NCBI GenBank assembly: GCA_964019335.1 | Contig: OZ025655.1 | Location: forward strand, 530,792 to 594,791 | Length of the DNA: 64,000 nt | Reading direction: 5' to 3' | Source: Diplonema japonicum | Taxonomy: Eukaryota; Euglenozoa; Diplonemea; Diplonemida; Diplonemidae | Part shown: piece after piece, positions 38,734-49,043 of the stretch | Layout: each line of letters begins with the position of its first letter | How positions within the stretch are numbered: the first letter of the stretch is position 1 | Program-made: the position numbers and the translations under genes | The notes under the pieces: model-generated | Database searches by the model: none | Seen by the model: the letters and a program-made list of their open reading frames with translations, nothing else | What the model was told of the DNA's origin: nothing

Positions 38734-40677
38734 CTATGTCCTCCGCCGTTTCTTTGGTTGATGGGTTTCAAAAATCTGATCGACGAGATCACTAGCACTG
38801 GAGGTTTGGTTGCCCTCTAACTTTCTTCTGACGACCTCAGCGATGCCCCGTTCGTGGGCTTCGTCGCGAATAAGTAGTTCTGCGATGAGATAAGCACTGG
38901 CACACTGATTCTGGAGGATGAAGTTGCGCAGGCCTAGATAGAAGCTTTCTGCCTTCACCGCGATGACAAGTTCAAAGAAGCGACAAGCAATTTCAAGATC
39001 GTCTTGCCAGTTCAAGATCAGGCTGCTTAACTTTTTCACTTGATCTACTGTTGTATTCTCCGCCTCTTTGAACATGTCCAATGCCATACACCACCTCTCC
39101 CTCGACAGTGGTTTCTCCTTCACCCATTTCTCTAGTTCGATGTAGTTGAACTCAGTCACGCATTGTTGTACGTGGTCTAATGATTTTGTCAGCGGTTCGT
39201 TTTTGTAGGAAGACATTCTGATCTGTTTCGGGATGTCTTCAGACATTATCAGCTTTCGCACTGTTTCCACAGACGCACCGTTGCACCCGCTCTTCTTGCA
39301 GAACCGTTCGTAATGCTCCAGGAAGTCGTCGGTGTCTACCCTTTTGTTTCTCGACATGTCGCACCATTCTCTCACCATATCGTCGAAGGTGTCCAGGTCT
39401 GTTTCCTTTTTGCGCATGTTCATCATCATGTATAACAGAATGAGATAGCCTTTATGCCGTACCACTGAGTCATCTCCCGAAAGCAGCGCACCACCTTCCA
39501 CAACAAAGCTCTCTAACGTAGCTTCTAGCAAATATTCTCTCATCCGCCCTACGAGCATCATCTGCATCCAGTTGTCCGACTTGTTCGACTGGTACATCCC
39601 AAGCTGCGGAAGCCTCGTTTCGTAATACACTGCAAACGCTTCGTCAAGCCACGCATGGGATCCGTCGCGTGACCTTACCTGGTACCCAAACCATTCATGA
39701 GAAAGTTCATGGGCTATTACTTGTTTTGACGTTTCACTGCTTAGCTTCCTTAGTATAGACATGTTCAGGAAGCAACTAGAAGGGAGAGCGAGGCCTTGTA
39801 AATGCCAGTTGTTCGGGATTGCAACAATGGAGTATGAAGAAAAACCGTATCCGGGTTGGGGGAATAGCTTTGCCATCCCGGTCAGGATTGTGATGACAAC
39901 CTTTTTAAGAGCACCGACGATGGATTCGATCTCAACTTGCGAAACCGAACCCCGTTGGTAGTGAAGAAACACAGGAACGGGATTCCGTGTTAGCTGTACG
40001 ACACATAAATTCTTTGCAACCACGATGCCCAGACTGATGGACGAGGTGGACGGTAGTACGAATGTTGATGTTCTGCGTTTGCATGTATTGCACTTCACAG
40101 GAATCTGTTGTTCACGTGTTTTGGTTGGAATCCAAGCTTTGAACTCTCTTGGATGGCAGACAGTGATCTTCCAGTTTACACACTCTGACGCACAGTCGAT
40201 CACAGGCATCAAAGATTTATTGTTGATAGCCTCGCCGGTCGAATGAAGGAATTCAAGTTCCGACCACCATTTCATGCTGGCGTGGCCCGACGTCCCGTAC
40301 TTGATGCGAAGTTTTTCGGTGTTGCTGGGGACCTTGACGATGATGCTGTCGGGGGTTTTTTTGTAGCTGAGTTTTGCTTTTTCGATATGCCGCGGGGCCA
40401 TGCAGCATCCCTGTTTGTTACACCCTGAGGCGTGGTGGGAACAGCCAGGGGGATACGCCATGCCTTCATCGTCAGAAGCATTCTTTAAAAGAATCACCTG
40501 TTTGATGTCCAACCCGAGTGCGTCGAAGGACACATGCCGTTGGGACTTGTCGATCCAAGTCATACTGTAGTCAGCGGTGCCCCACATAATCTTCTGTCGC
40601 ATGTCAACGCAGAACCACGCGCGGCAGTCTGTGATCTTCACCGCCTTGTTGTTGACGGTGTCAGACGCATCTTGCAT
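38734..40677 (-). CDS. M1-family metallopeptidase-like protein (LTA4H/aminopeptidase B-like)
   Basis: 647 residues from MQDASDTVNNKAVK. The zinc site is intact: H-E-L-S-H near residue 324, then exactly 18 residues to the Glu of W-L-D-E-A-F, matching HEXXH-x18-E. The C-terminal part is helical and resembles the leukotriene-A4-hydrolase C domain. The exopeptidase motif G-x-M-E-N, expected about 30 residues before HEXXH, is replaced by G-L-A-L-P, so N-terminal substrate recognition is probably altered. TAF2 shares such losses, but the intact zinc ligands argue against TAF2. It carries a Cys-rich insert (C-N-K-Q-G-C-C) near residue 95 and a basic C-terminal K-K-R-R-R-T that could be a nuclear signal. 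A TTTCACTAAG ends 15 nt before the ATG; a start further upstream is judged untranslated. Confidence 0.82.
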   Translation of the reverse strand: MQDASDTVNNKAVKITDCRAWFCVDMRQKIMWGTADYSMTWIDKSQRHVSFDALGLDIKQVILLKNASDDEGMAYPPGCSHHASGCNKQGCCMAPRHIEKAKLSYKKTPDSIIVKVPSNTEKLRIKYGTSGHASMKWWSELEFLHSTGEAINNKSLMPVIDCASECVNWKITVCHPREFKAWIPTKTREQQIPVKCNTCKRRTSTFVLPSTSSISLGIVVAKNLCVVQLTRNPVPVFLHYQRGSVSQVEIESIVGALKKVVITILTGMAKLFPQPGYGFSSYSIVAIPNNWHLQGLALPSSCFLNMSILRKLSSETSKQVIAHELSHEWFGYQVRSRDGSHAWLDEAFAVYYETRLPQLGMYQSNKSDNWMQMMLVGRMREYLLEATLESFVVEGGALLSGDDSVVRHKGYLILLYMMMNMRKKETDLDTFDDMVREWCDMSRNKRVDTDDFLEHYERFCKKSGCNGASVETVRKLIMSEDIPKQIRMSSYKNEPLTKSLDHVQQCVTEFNYIELEKWVKEKPLSRERWCMALDMFKEAENTTVDQVKKLSSLILNWQDDLEIACRFFELVIAVKAESFYLGLRNFILQNQCASAYLIAELLIRDEAHERGIAEVVRRKLEGNQTSSASDLVDQIFETHQPKKRRRT

Positions 40678-40747
40678 TGGGACACCCCCCAACCTTAGTG
40701 AAATATGAAAAAAAAAAAACGTTAGAAGGCGAATTCGATCCGATGTC

Positions 40748-41260
40748 TCAAAAAAAAATACCCCCAAAAATACGACTTGCCACAATGTACCCGCTCACAA
40801 GCAAGAAGTAAAAAAAACAGAAGCGAAGAAGATTGTTGTCGAAATCATGTTTTGCCCAAAGACGGCTCAATATTTTTCGAGTGCTACCTAGGTATGATAC
40901 CACTGAGGTGTATTCTTTTTGCACTGCGGTGAGGGCCTCAGAAGAAGCGGTGATAAGAGATAGAGAGTCACCTTGTTGCTCGATCGCGTTGTTAAGACGC
41001 CTGTTGGCGGCGTTTAAGATCTCCAGTTCATCTTGCTCGTCCTGCTCCTGCTGTTGTTGTTTCCAATTTTTCATGTCTTTCCTAAATCCCTTTGCCTCTT
41101 CCCTTGCAGCCTTCTTCACAGCCTCCCCTAGCTTCTTCATGAGCATCTCAGCATCATCCCTCTCCCGTATCACATTCTTAAGCTCCGTCACTTTCTTCTG
41201 AAGCTTCCTTTGCGGCACCATCCCTTTTGCTATCTCCCCGATCGATCGCTCAACTTCCAT
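40748..41260 (-). CDS. SEC20: Sec20/BNIP1-like Q-SNARE
   Basis: 170 residues from MEVERSIGEIAKGMV. An N-terminal helical region rich in Lys, Glu and Gln is followed by a SNARE-like helix (L-I-T-A-S-S-E-A-L-T-A-V-Q-K-E-Y-T-S-V) and a stretch matching the Sec20 family, Y-L-G-S-T-R-K-I-L-S-R-L...D-F-D-N-N-L-L-R-F. It ends in one transmembrane helix (about 145-163), C-terminally anchored, with a few residues after it. Sec20 is the ER-located Q-SNARE for retrograde Golgi-to-ER vesicles. An upstream in-frame extension to 41476 is poly-Lys/Phe and is not used. The leader before ATG is A-rich. Confidence 0.8.
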   Translation of the reverse strand: MEVERSIGEIAKGMVPQRKLQKKVTELKNVIRERDDAEMLMKKLGEAVKKAAREEAKGFRKDMKNWKQQQQEQDEQDELEILNAANRRLNNAIEQQGDSLSLITASSEALTAVQKEYTSVVSYLGSTRKILSRLWAKHDFDNNLLRFCFFYFLLVSGYIVASRIFGGIFF

Positions 41261-41639
41261 TTTTTTTTTTGTTTTTTGTTTTCTTTTTCTCTTCAAATCT
41301 GCGATTTTTGGACAAGGAGTTGGGTGCCAACCAGGAAGGTGACTAAGAAACTTTTTTTTTTCCTGGGAAAGGACGGAAAAAAAGAAAAGGGAAAAGTAAA
41401 ACAGAAAGGGAACAAATGGAGGAAAAAAAAAAAAGAAAACTGTCTGGCTGTGACTTAAAAGTAATGAAAGAAGCACAACCCCCCCATAAAATAATACACC
41501 CTCTTACTCATTAATCCATCCCTCTGCCGTCAAAAGAAAAAGAGCGGGAAGAAAAAAAGAGTACAATTAGGATAAGATAAGCAAAGAATAAAACGTGAGG
41601 AAAAAAAATTCAAAAAAAAAAAATCGAGTTCCCTCTGTT
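41261..41639. other. Intergenic spacer
   Basis: A/T-rich with purine tracts; no gene seen. Confidence 0.6.
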
Positions 41640-43862
41640 TCATGCTTCGACCCCGCCCAGTTTTTTCCCGGTTTTTTCTTTCGAAGCATTCTTGTCTTGG
41701 ATGATGCACTTCACTGAGGCGATAAGGTCGGCCTTGAGCCCCGAGCTATCCTGAGAGGAAAAAGAAATTAAAAATTGAAAAATAAGGGAAAACCAAACCT
41801 CCTTGTTATCTTTCACGTACTGTCGAAGCTGTGTCACGAGAAGACACCCTAACGTATTATCAGCGCAGTGTTTTTCAAAGTCAATTGCACTAATATCGAC
41901 CTTAAAAAAGGGGATTTTCTTTTTGAAAAAGAAAAAGAAAAAGAAACATACTTTCTTGGGATCATGCCCTTCGTAATCTTCAAGCTTCCTCTTGAGCCCA
42001 ACCAGACCCACCACCCTTTCAGGCTCATAAGACTTATTGTAGGCAAGGTTCTTGTATCCCTGCAACAACGTTTTGAATGCTTCCATCGATTTGTAGTCGG
42101 GCAATGTGTAGTCGGGGACCTTCTCGTAGTCCTCCTCCAAAGCAATCGACTGCAGTACAGTGAAGTGCTTCTGCAGGGCGGGGTTCGGGTAGTCGAAGGC
42201 GTCGTAGCGTGGTTCGCCTCCTTCGAAAGCAGGCTGGAGCTGCATTCTCCTGATGATCTTCTTCGCTTTCACCACCAGTTCATCGTGGTTGCTGTTATTC
42301 TGCGACGGTTCAGGCAGCGTGATGTCCCGGATATCATTAGCATACGGCAGTTGGATCACATGCATCCCGAACGACTCGTCACGCGACCCGTCCGCCTCTA
42401 GTGTCTCCAGCTGCGGCATCAACGCCACAAGACGGGGTGCAGCACCCTTCCTTGCTATCATTTCTGCAATCCCCACCTTCCCCATTTCTGCCATCTTGAT
42501 CACAAGGGCTGCGAACACCTTTGTCGACCCCACCACCGTGCTGTCGTCCGGCGACAAGAAATATGGAGTACCCACCTGGTGGGTCATCTTCACCCGCGAC
42601 AAGGGCTTGAACCCAAGGATACGTAGGCACTGCGTGCCGAACTGTGACGACATCTCTTTCATCTCTGCGGGGGTGAACTTCACTGACTCCTTCCCAATGT
42701 CGCATGCCCGCGTGATATCAGAATCTCCCAGGATCTCCGCAGTGGAGTTGCAGATATGCCGCGACTCCGACACTAGCGGTATGTTCGTCTTCGAGTCGAG
42801 GAAGATTGAAGACCCCCTTTTCGCCCTCACGCATGGGAGGTACAACCTGACCCCCATAACAGGCATGTCGACACCTTGTGCACCCATGACAACCTTCAAC
42901 GTGCCGTTGGACCGCTTGCGGTGCGTCCTCCTCTTCAGAGGGTCGAGCAGCTCTTGGAAGGACGACTTCGCGTCAAGGTGGATGGCTTTGTCCACGAACT
43001 CGTCTTCTTCCACGTAAATGAGGTCGCGCCAGAAGATAGATGCGTCGAAGGAAGAGTCGTTTTCGTTGGGTGCTGGATGCGCCTTTTGGACCGTGTCGAG
43101 GCTGGCACCGTGGGCACCTGTGAGGGACGTCGATGCCTTCATGAGGCCTTTGATGGGCTCCGAGGATATGAAATCCCCACTACTGCTGTACTGTCCCGAT
43201 GGCCCGTGTGTTGGTGGCGACGCTGATGCCAGCTGGTGAGGCAGCCCCTTGCGCATGGCGAAGAGTTGCAGTGTGATATCAGCCTCCAACAGGTCGCGTG
43301 ACCTGGCAACGCACTTGCTGCGTGCAGAGGCATCACCCTTCGTAGGGTTATCATCGTCGGTGAAGACAAGGATCCTGCGGAAGCCGATTGTCTGCGGGAG
43401 GCCGTGGAACAAGTGCTGTGCTGTCCATAGACCGTCGTTGATGGGGAACTTGCTGTCAGATCCCACGTTCTCCTGGAAAGCGGTCTTGTCTATGATAAGG
43501 CTCTCCAGCTCCTTGATCCTTTGCGCACTGGGCCGCGCAAGGGCGTGGAAGATGTAAATGCCGTTGAAGTCATACGCATTGAGCTTGTGTTTCGTCGCGT
43601 ACAGCAACAGGCCCACGAAGTCGCTGTCACTGCTTAGGATCTTGTCCTTGTAGAACTTCATGCAGCACTGTATGGCGATATCGAAGGGTATCTCGCCATC
43701 TTTGTTCGGCTTGAACATGCTCTCCTGGCAGTCGATCATGAACAAGATCGCATCCCTGTCATGCTGCCGCGCAACTTGCGTAGGGAGCTCCTCATCCTCA
43801 TGTTTCCACTCATCGAACAAGCTGTCTTGTTTGCCTTCCTCATTGAGTCCTTTCCATTCCAT
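41640..43862 (-). CDS. KU70: Ku70 DNA-end-binding protein
   Basis: Exons 43862-41952, 41900-41799 and 41750-41640; introns of 51 nt (GTATGT..TTAAG) and 48 nt (GTTTGG..CTCAG), both stop-free and in frame; 707 residues. The N-terminal vWA-like domain starts D-A-I-L-F-M-I-D-C-Q-E-S-M-F (about 37) and contains R-I-L-V-F-T-D-D-D-N-P (about 166). The Ku core beta-barrel follows, with G-F-K-P-L-S and Y-F-L-S-P-D-D near 410-430. The end is a SAP module (Q-L-R-Q-Y-V-K-D-N-K-E...L-K-A-D-L-I), which distinguishes Ku70 from Ku80. It binds DNA ends in non-homologous end joining and at telomeres with Ku80, which is not in this window. Only 57 nt separate its ATG from the upstream stop. Confidence 0.93.
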   Translation of the reverse strand: MEWKGLNEEGKQDSLFDEWKHEDEELPTQVARQHDRDAILFMIDCQESMFKPNKDGEIPFDIAIQCCMKFYKDKILSSDSDFVGLLLYATKHKLNAYDFNGIYIFHALARPSAQRIKELESLIIDKTAFQENVGSDSKFPINDGLWTAQHLFHGLPQTIGFRRILVFTDDDNPTKGDASARSKCVARSRDLLEADITLQLFAMRKGLPHQLASASPPTHGPSGQYSSSGDFISSEPIKGLMKASTSLTGAHGASLDTVQKAHPAPNENDSSFDASIFWRDLIYVEEDEFVDKAIHLDAKSSFQELLDPLKRRTHRKRSNGTLKVVMGAQGVDMPVMGVRLYLPCVRAKRGSSIFLDSKTNIPLVSESRHICNSTAEILGDSDITRACDIGKESVKFTPAEMKEMSSQFGTQCLRILGFKPLSRVKMTHQVGTPYFLSPDDSTVVGSTKVFAALVIKMAEMGKVGIAEMIARKGAAPRLVALMPQLETLEADGSRDESFGMHVIQLPYANDIRDITLPEPSQNNSNHDELVVKAKKIIRRMQLQPAFEGGEPRYDAFDYPNPALQKHFTVLQSIALEEDYEKVPDYTLPDYKSMEAFKTLLQGYKNLAYNKSYEPERVVGLVGLKRKLEDYEGHDPKKVCFFFFFFFKKKIPFFKVDISAIDFEKHCADNTLGCLLVTQLRQYVKDNKEVWFSLIFQFLISFSSQDSSGLKADLIASVKCIIQDKNASKEKTGKKLGGVEA

Positions 43863-43919
43863 ATTTCCCCTTGTGTCTGTTGTGCGTAACTAATTATATG
43901 AAACAGGAAAAAGTAAGGT

Positions 43920-45698
43920 TTAAATCTCATGTGTCTCCACATCACTTCCACAAAGCACTGAATCGGGTTTACAGGTTGAGCAACCCGAGCTGCCAACGAC
44001 AGACACCAACATACTCAGGGAAAGCGAGTGTTTTGCAAGTACTTTGCCCTTCGCCGTTGTCACGGCATTGTACTTGTTGACTAGCTGCGTGAGCCGTGCC
44101 ACTTCTTCTTCTTCGGGCATTATGCGTACCGCAATATCAGTGATTGCTTGTGTGGCCACTAACCAGTTGTACAAATAGATCAGCTCTTGGCAGTGAGTTG
44201 AGACATGGTGTCTGCACTGCTCTAGGATGTAGCTGAGGTTTTCTTTCATCTGTCGCTCTTCCTTGCTCTTCAGCAACCCCAACGACAGGACATCACTTTC
44301 TTGCACCTTGGTGCCCTTCATTTCCCTGATGAGATTCGCTAGGATCAGCTTCACGGCGGGCAGCCTTGTGATGAGGTGAGACACCGAGAAGGACGTCTCG
44401 ATGATGTGCGAAGAGATCCTTCCATCTGGAAGGACGAGCTTCAGGATATCGCCCCATGTGGAGGAGATGCTTTTCAAGACGCAGCCAACACGGTGGCTTG
44501 TTGAGTGTGCCTCGGAAGACAGCGTATCATCTACATCCTGGTCCGTAACAATCATCACGCCACAAGCCTGCAGGATGGCTATCACAGTCAGCTCCTTGTG
44601 TGCGTACAATGTTTCGTCACCTGTGACGTACAGTGCCCTGTTGGGACTTTTAGCTGTTGTGTACTTCGATCTCACATGGAACGTGCTGTCCTTCTCCCAC
44701 TCCAGCGGCAGCGTTCTGTCCAACGCCAGCTGCCCAACCACAGAAGTCATTTTCGGCAACGTTCCCAGCTGCCTCTGCACGACACCCAGCTTCGACTCTT
44801 CCATCGCTATCCCTGTTTTCAGCGATCCTAGCACCTTGCTGACAGAAGCAAGCTCGTCAGTCGTCCGCTGCAACTGTAATGACGCCTCATCGTACTCCGT
44901 TTGGTACCCCGCAACAGCTTCTTCCAGTGCAGGGATATGCACCCCAGCTGCTTTTTTTAAGATGTCCAACACCTGGTAGTACAGTCTTGTTACAGAAACA
45001 TTCTCAAGGCTTGTCGATCTGTCGCCATGTTGCACCCAAGAGAGCACCTCTTCTTGCGGTTTGACGGTGATGCAGCGTTTTACCGTTGTGCTAATGGTGC
45101 TAACCCAGCTCGAGCATGCAGAGACAATAATGTTGGACTTCGCGTGTTCGAAAGCATCATCGAGCTGTCGTTTTACAGGAAACCCTTCGATTGCGTCCTT
45201 CAAGAGCTTGTCCAAGAGTGTCAGCACAGCATAATCATCGTTGAGCACTCCTTGCTGCGGGTTCTTCATGACGATCACCAGGACCCTGAAGACGTGCACC
45301 AGCAGCTGATACACGTATGAGGTCTTCTCGCACTCGCTTTTGAATTTTTGCATAGTCCACAAACCTCTTGCCTCCAGTGGAGGGCCTGGGTCTGCCTCGG
45401 CTAGCTTGCTAGCATTAAGTTCCGCTCTCCGCACCTCTTCTACCTTTTCTTGTATCTCAACCAGCTCTCGTAGCTCCTCACGAGGGTCTTCTTCAATCGG
45501 TATGCTCGGCAACCTTCTCCGTGGCGGCCTCGGTTTCGGCTCGTACATCACATACTTTAACTGCCCTCGTGCAGGCGGGGCTGGGCTCTTGTCTGGGAGA
45601 TCTGCATCGTCGGGAGAGTCATCATTCAGAAGGACTTGCCAGTCGCTTGTTCCATATGGTGGCGGCTTGTAGCGTCGTGGTGGGGGTTGTGGATGCAT
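43920..45698 (-). CDS. Unknown 592-residue protein, proline-rich N-terminus
   Basis: Start chosen at MHPQPPPRRYKPPP because CTATCTACAG ends 8 nt before it; an upstream in-frame ATG would lie across that acceptor. The first 85 residues are Pro/Arg-rich. A short coiled coil (E-L-R-E-L-V-E-I-Q-E-K-V-E-E-V) and a long mostly helical region follow, including another coiled coil at about 270-320. No transmembrane segment and no catalytic motif were found. It resembles large structural or axonemal proteins only in a general sense; the family is unknown. It is a single exon with a coherent frame throughout. Confidence 0.75.
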   Translation of the reverse strand: MHPQPPPRRYKPPPYGTSDWQVLLNDDSPDDADLPDKSPAPPARGQLKYVMYEPKPRPPRRRLPSIPIEEDPREELRELVEIQEKVEEVRRAELNASKLAEADPGPPLEARGLWTMQKFKSECEKTSYVYQLLVHVFRVLVIVMKNPQQGVLNDDYAVLTLLDKLLKDAIEGFPVKRQLDDAFEHAKSNIIVSACSSWVSTISTTVKRCITVKPQEEVLSWVQHGDRSTSLENVSVTRLYYQVLDILKKAAGVHIPALEEAVAGYQTEYDEASLQLQRTTDELASVSKVLGSLKTGIAMEESKLGVVQRQLGTLPKMTSVVGQLALDRTLPLEWEKDSTFHVRSKYTTAKSPNRALYVTGDETLYAHKELTVIAILQACGVMIVTDQDVDDTLSSEAHSTSHRVGCVLKSISSTWGDILKLVLPDGRISSHIIETSFSVSHLITRLPAVKLILANLIREMKGTKVQESDVLSLGLLKSKEERQMKENLSYILEQCRHHVSTHCQELIYLYNWLVATQAITDIAVRIMPEEEEVARLTQLVNKYNAVTTAKGKVLAKHSLSLSMLVSVVGSSGCSTCKPDSVLCGSDVETHEI

Positions 45699-45843
45699 GT
45701 GTAAATCTGTAGATAGGTTAAAGAACGAGCTTTTGAACGGCATGAGAAAAACAACGAGAGGTTGTTCGGGAGGCTATCCTCTCAGCCAATCAGGCGAATG
45801 AGACGCAACTCAAGGGCATTTTCTTTTTTTCCTGAAAAACAAT

Positions 45844-46848
45844 TCACTGGCCTCTGCCTCTACCACGTCCACGGCCTAGAGATGGGTTAGCAGGCTCTGT
45901 GGCAGGGAGAGGGGCGGAAGCTACACCAGAGGCAACGTGATTATGCTTGACACCAGCAACGTCAAAAAAGGAGACTAACGGCTGCACGGCATCTGATGGA
46001 ATACCCAGAGACGTGTCCAGCTCGTTGAAGTCCATGAAGGGTCCATCCTCGTCCTCATCGAACTCCACCTGTAATTGAATATAATTTCTTCTTTTTTTTA
46101 TTTGTCCCGCCCTCTTCACAAACCATTGTAAAAACAGGTTTCGTGACCCCTTGCACGGTGTAGTGCGCAGCACCATGGTACACCTCCTGAAGTGTGACCT
46201 CTACCTTTTCAGTCGGTTCTATAAACTTGAACACCTTCAGTGCCACTGACCCCTGGGATTTCACAGCTGTGGTTTCCTCTCTTTTTTTCGGCGGGGTTCG
46301 CTTCTTTATAATAGGCATTTCGCTTATCTCCTCTGCGTCATTCTGAGGGTTCTGCGTCTCGAACTCCTTACGTCTGGTGCGAAGCTCCTCATCCTTGGCT
46401 TTGCTCGCTGCTTCTCGTTTCAGCCGCAGCTCCTTCATCTCATGGCTTTCCTCCTCTACGTAGGTTTCATCTTTTGTCCTCTCAAGTTTTTCGAGGAGCT
46501 CCCTGTCTTCCTGTTCTTCTTTAAGCTTCCTAACCTCTCTTGTTGACTGGCCAAAATGCGTTGCGTCGATCTTCAGTACCTGCGAGAATAAAAAAGGTGT
46601 CGGATGTTTGTTGTTTGTCCACAGCAACTCCCCCATTTACACACCTGTCCATGAAACCTTATCTCAGTCTCCACTAGTACCTTCTGTACAGCCCTCGCCT
46701 CTTGAAAGTGAATGAATGCGAACCCATTCATGCACTTGTTGGTAATGTTTTGTATCCTCCCGAACTTCGAGAACAGGTCACGAAGTTCTTCGTCCGTGGC
46801 TGTGATGGGCAGCTGCCCAATGTACACGCTTCTTCCATTTCCGTTCAT
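45844..46848 (-). CDS. RRM RNA-binding protein with RG-rich tail
   Basis: Three exons: 46848-46645, 46579-46124 and 46068-45844; introns of 65 nt (GTGTGT..CGCAG) and 55 nt (GTTTGT..TACAG); 294 residues. An RRM at about 6-75 has RNP2 V-Y-I-G-Q-L and RNP1 N-G-F-A-F-I-H-F, both with the required aromatics. A charged helical region (R-K-L-K-E-E-Q-E-D-R-E-L) follows, then a short beta-rich part and a tail of alternating Arg-Gly ending the protein. RG tails bind RNA and are methylated by PRMTs. This suggests an mRNP or splicing role, but the orthologue cannot be named. The 65-nt intron falls right after the RRM's last strand begins. Confidence 0.85.
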
Positions 46849-46980
46849 GGCGTTATTTTCTTGTTATCTTAGTTTTTTTTTTTCGTTTAAAGGAGTGTAC
46901 CTAAACAGAAACAGATGCCAGTTAATTAGGAGAGAAAAAAAAAGAAATCTTGCAAAACACTAAACTGATCGCACACCCGC

Positions 46981-48955
46981 TCACAGGTGTTTGATATCAA
47001 TGGTCTTCATCATCTCCGAAGGGTCGGCCTTCCCTGGAAACATGCAGCTAAGCATATCCGTCTGTGCCTGTGAGGCGCCCAGACTCATGATATGACGCAG
47101 TTTCATGCCGCCCTCCCGGCAAAGGGGTTTGTCGATGAAGTACTTCTCCCACATCGCAGCAGCGATCACCTGTTTTTTAAAATTTTCAAATTCTCCTTTG
47201 TACACAACAAACCTTCGAATAAGTGTACGAATAATACCCAGCAGGGTAGTTGCTCATGTGTTGCATTGAGTACTTAGCGGCCAGTGATACAGAATCTTCA
47301 GTGGAGATGGGGAGGTGGAGCTTTGAGAGCTCAGCGAGCAGTAAGTTAGTGTCGGCACAAGGAACAACTGAGCCGGCAGTGTTTGTATAGGACATGGGGC
47401 GGGGGCCGTGACACGCTAGGTCGACACCAGACAAAATGAGCTGATTCAACTTTTCAGTAGCAGAGAAACACTGTTCGCTTTCGTTGAAAGCCATGACCAA
47501 GTCCTCAGGGATGGGCTGCCCTGTCTCGTGGTGCATTGCGAATTGCGACAGCACCCTGTAGTCATGCGCGTAGTACTCCATAAACTGCGAGAACGCCTCA
47601 ACGTAGTCAAGACTCGAACGAGTCCCTGCCACATTCTGGTACTCTGTCTGCCCGAACATTGTGTGCAGCGCATGCCCGAACTCGTGGAACATAGTCACCA
47701 TCTCATGCGGTGATAGGAATACCTTCTCCCAGTCATCGGTTGTCCTCTCGACTTGTGCATTGCACGTGAAGATCACAATGGGCAATTGTTTCATCCCTGC
47801 TTTCATCCCTAGCTCGCCCAGCACCTCACTGTGCAGCGACGTGCCTAGCTGCACTGTAAAGTGCCCCGCACTCTTCATCTTATCAGGTCTGTCGATCAGA
47901 TCCGCGTAGATGGTGCCTATGGTGGTCCCGTCGTCGTCGTGCAATACGTACTTCTGCACTGTCGGGTGGTACCTCTCGTAGTCGGGGAGGTCGTTTTCCT
48001 TTTTGAGCGTCACGCCAAAGAGCTCCTTGCATATCAGCTGAAGACCTCTCCATACGTTTGCCACTGACAGATACCGCGTCATCTGATGGATATGTGCCCC
48101 GTACTTCCTGGTTTTGTAGATATGCCCCAGCTCTGCGTGTGAGATCTTCACGTTCCCGAACTGCTTGACGATCTGTTCCAAGACAGCAGCTTCTTCTTTC
48201 GCTCGCGGCTGCAGCATGGAAGACACTGTGTTGATGAAGTGCCAGGCATCCTGGGGTTTCCCTGCCATGGTGCTCTGCATGGCCCAGTCAGCGTAGCTCT
48301 TGAATTCGAGCACCTCTGCAAGTTTGTGTCTGGTCTCCAACAGCTTGTTGAGGATCTTTTGCTGTTCATTAGGATCGACCGTTGTCACGAGGTAGTGCCC
48401 CAGCTCTTCTTTTTCCGACGTCAACCGAACTACAACATCTCGTTCCTCTCTAGGGAGGTGGATGCCGTTGGCATCCATGTCTGTCTTCATGAGGCGTGTG
48501 TTCACCTGTTGCACAGGTGACAACTTGCTCCAGTGCTCTTCCTGCACCAGCGCTTCCAGTATCCCATAAAGGTCTCGGCTCGTGTTCAGCTCAGACATGT
48601 ACCTATAGACCAAGTTGAACGCTTCGCTAGCGCTCTCACGGTAGCGCCCGTCGGGGTGAGTGTTACGTGTCGCCTCTGCGGGGTCCAGCAGCAGGCACAT
48701 TGTGTTGTTCATAGTGTCTAAGTAATTAAGTGACTTGACGGGGTCATTGCTCTGCTTGATCAGCCTCACCAGTTCGTGGCTTATCTCTAAACACTGCTCC
48801 CCCTTCATCATCAGCCCATGTGGTGAGTGCAGGTAGGTTAGGCCATCAACAGTCTCCAAATACTTCTTCGTATCCTGGCACGCAGCAAGCACCTCTGGTG
48901 CGACCATAGGGGCAGCTTTGCCACCCCAGGCCATCGCTGACATCATTTTCTTCAT
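46981..48955 (-). CDS. M3-family oligopeptidase (mitochondrial intermediate peptidase/thimet-like)
   Basis: Exons 48955-47213 and 47169-46981 with a 43-nt intron (GTTTGT..AACAG); 643 residues. The M3 zinc motif H-E-F-G-H-A-L-H is near residue 425, with the third ligand region D-Y-V-E-A-F-S-Q about 28 residues on. The substrate-binding Y-x-x-G-Y-Y-S-Y-x-Y-S-K element sits at the exon junction near 580. M3 peptidases cut short peptides; MIP removes octapeptides from mitochondrial imports. The N-terminus MKKMMSAMAWGGKAAPM is hydrophobic/basic and could be a mitochondrial targeting signal. This start follows CATTCACAG by 14 nt. An in-frame ATG at 48988 lies upstream of that acceptor and is not preferred. 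MIP versus cytosolic thimet peptidase is not settled. Confidence 0.88.
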
Positions 48956-49043
48956 ATTGCAATGTAGCCCTGTGAATGGGTTTCGCATATGTAATTGTCA
49001 ACGAAGGGTTATAAACAGAAAGTTACTATGCACATCACTGCAC
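48956..49043 (-). promoter_or_regulatory. 88-nt intergenic region with trans-splice-acceptor architecture
   Basis: Between the CFAP44 stop and the M3 peptidase start, the coding strand contains CCATTCACAG ending 14 nt before the ATG. It is one of several gene boundaries with the same pattern. Trans-splicing is inferred. Confidence 0.55.
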
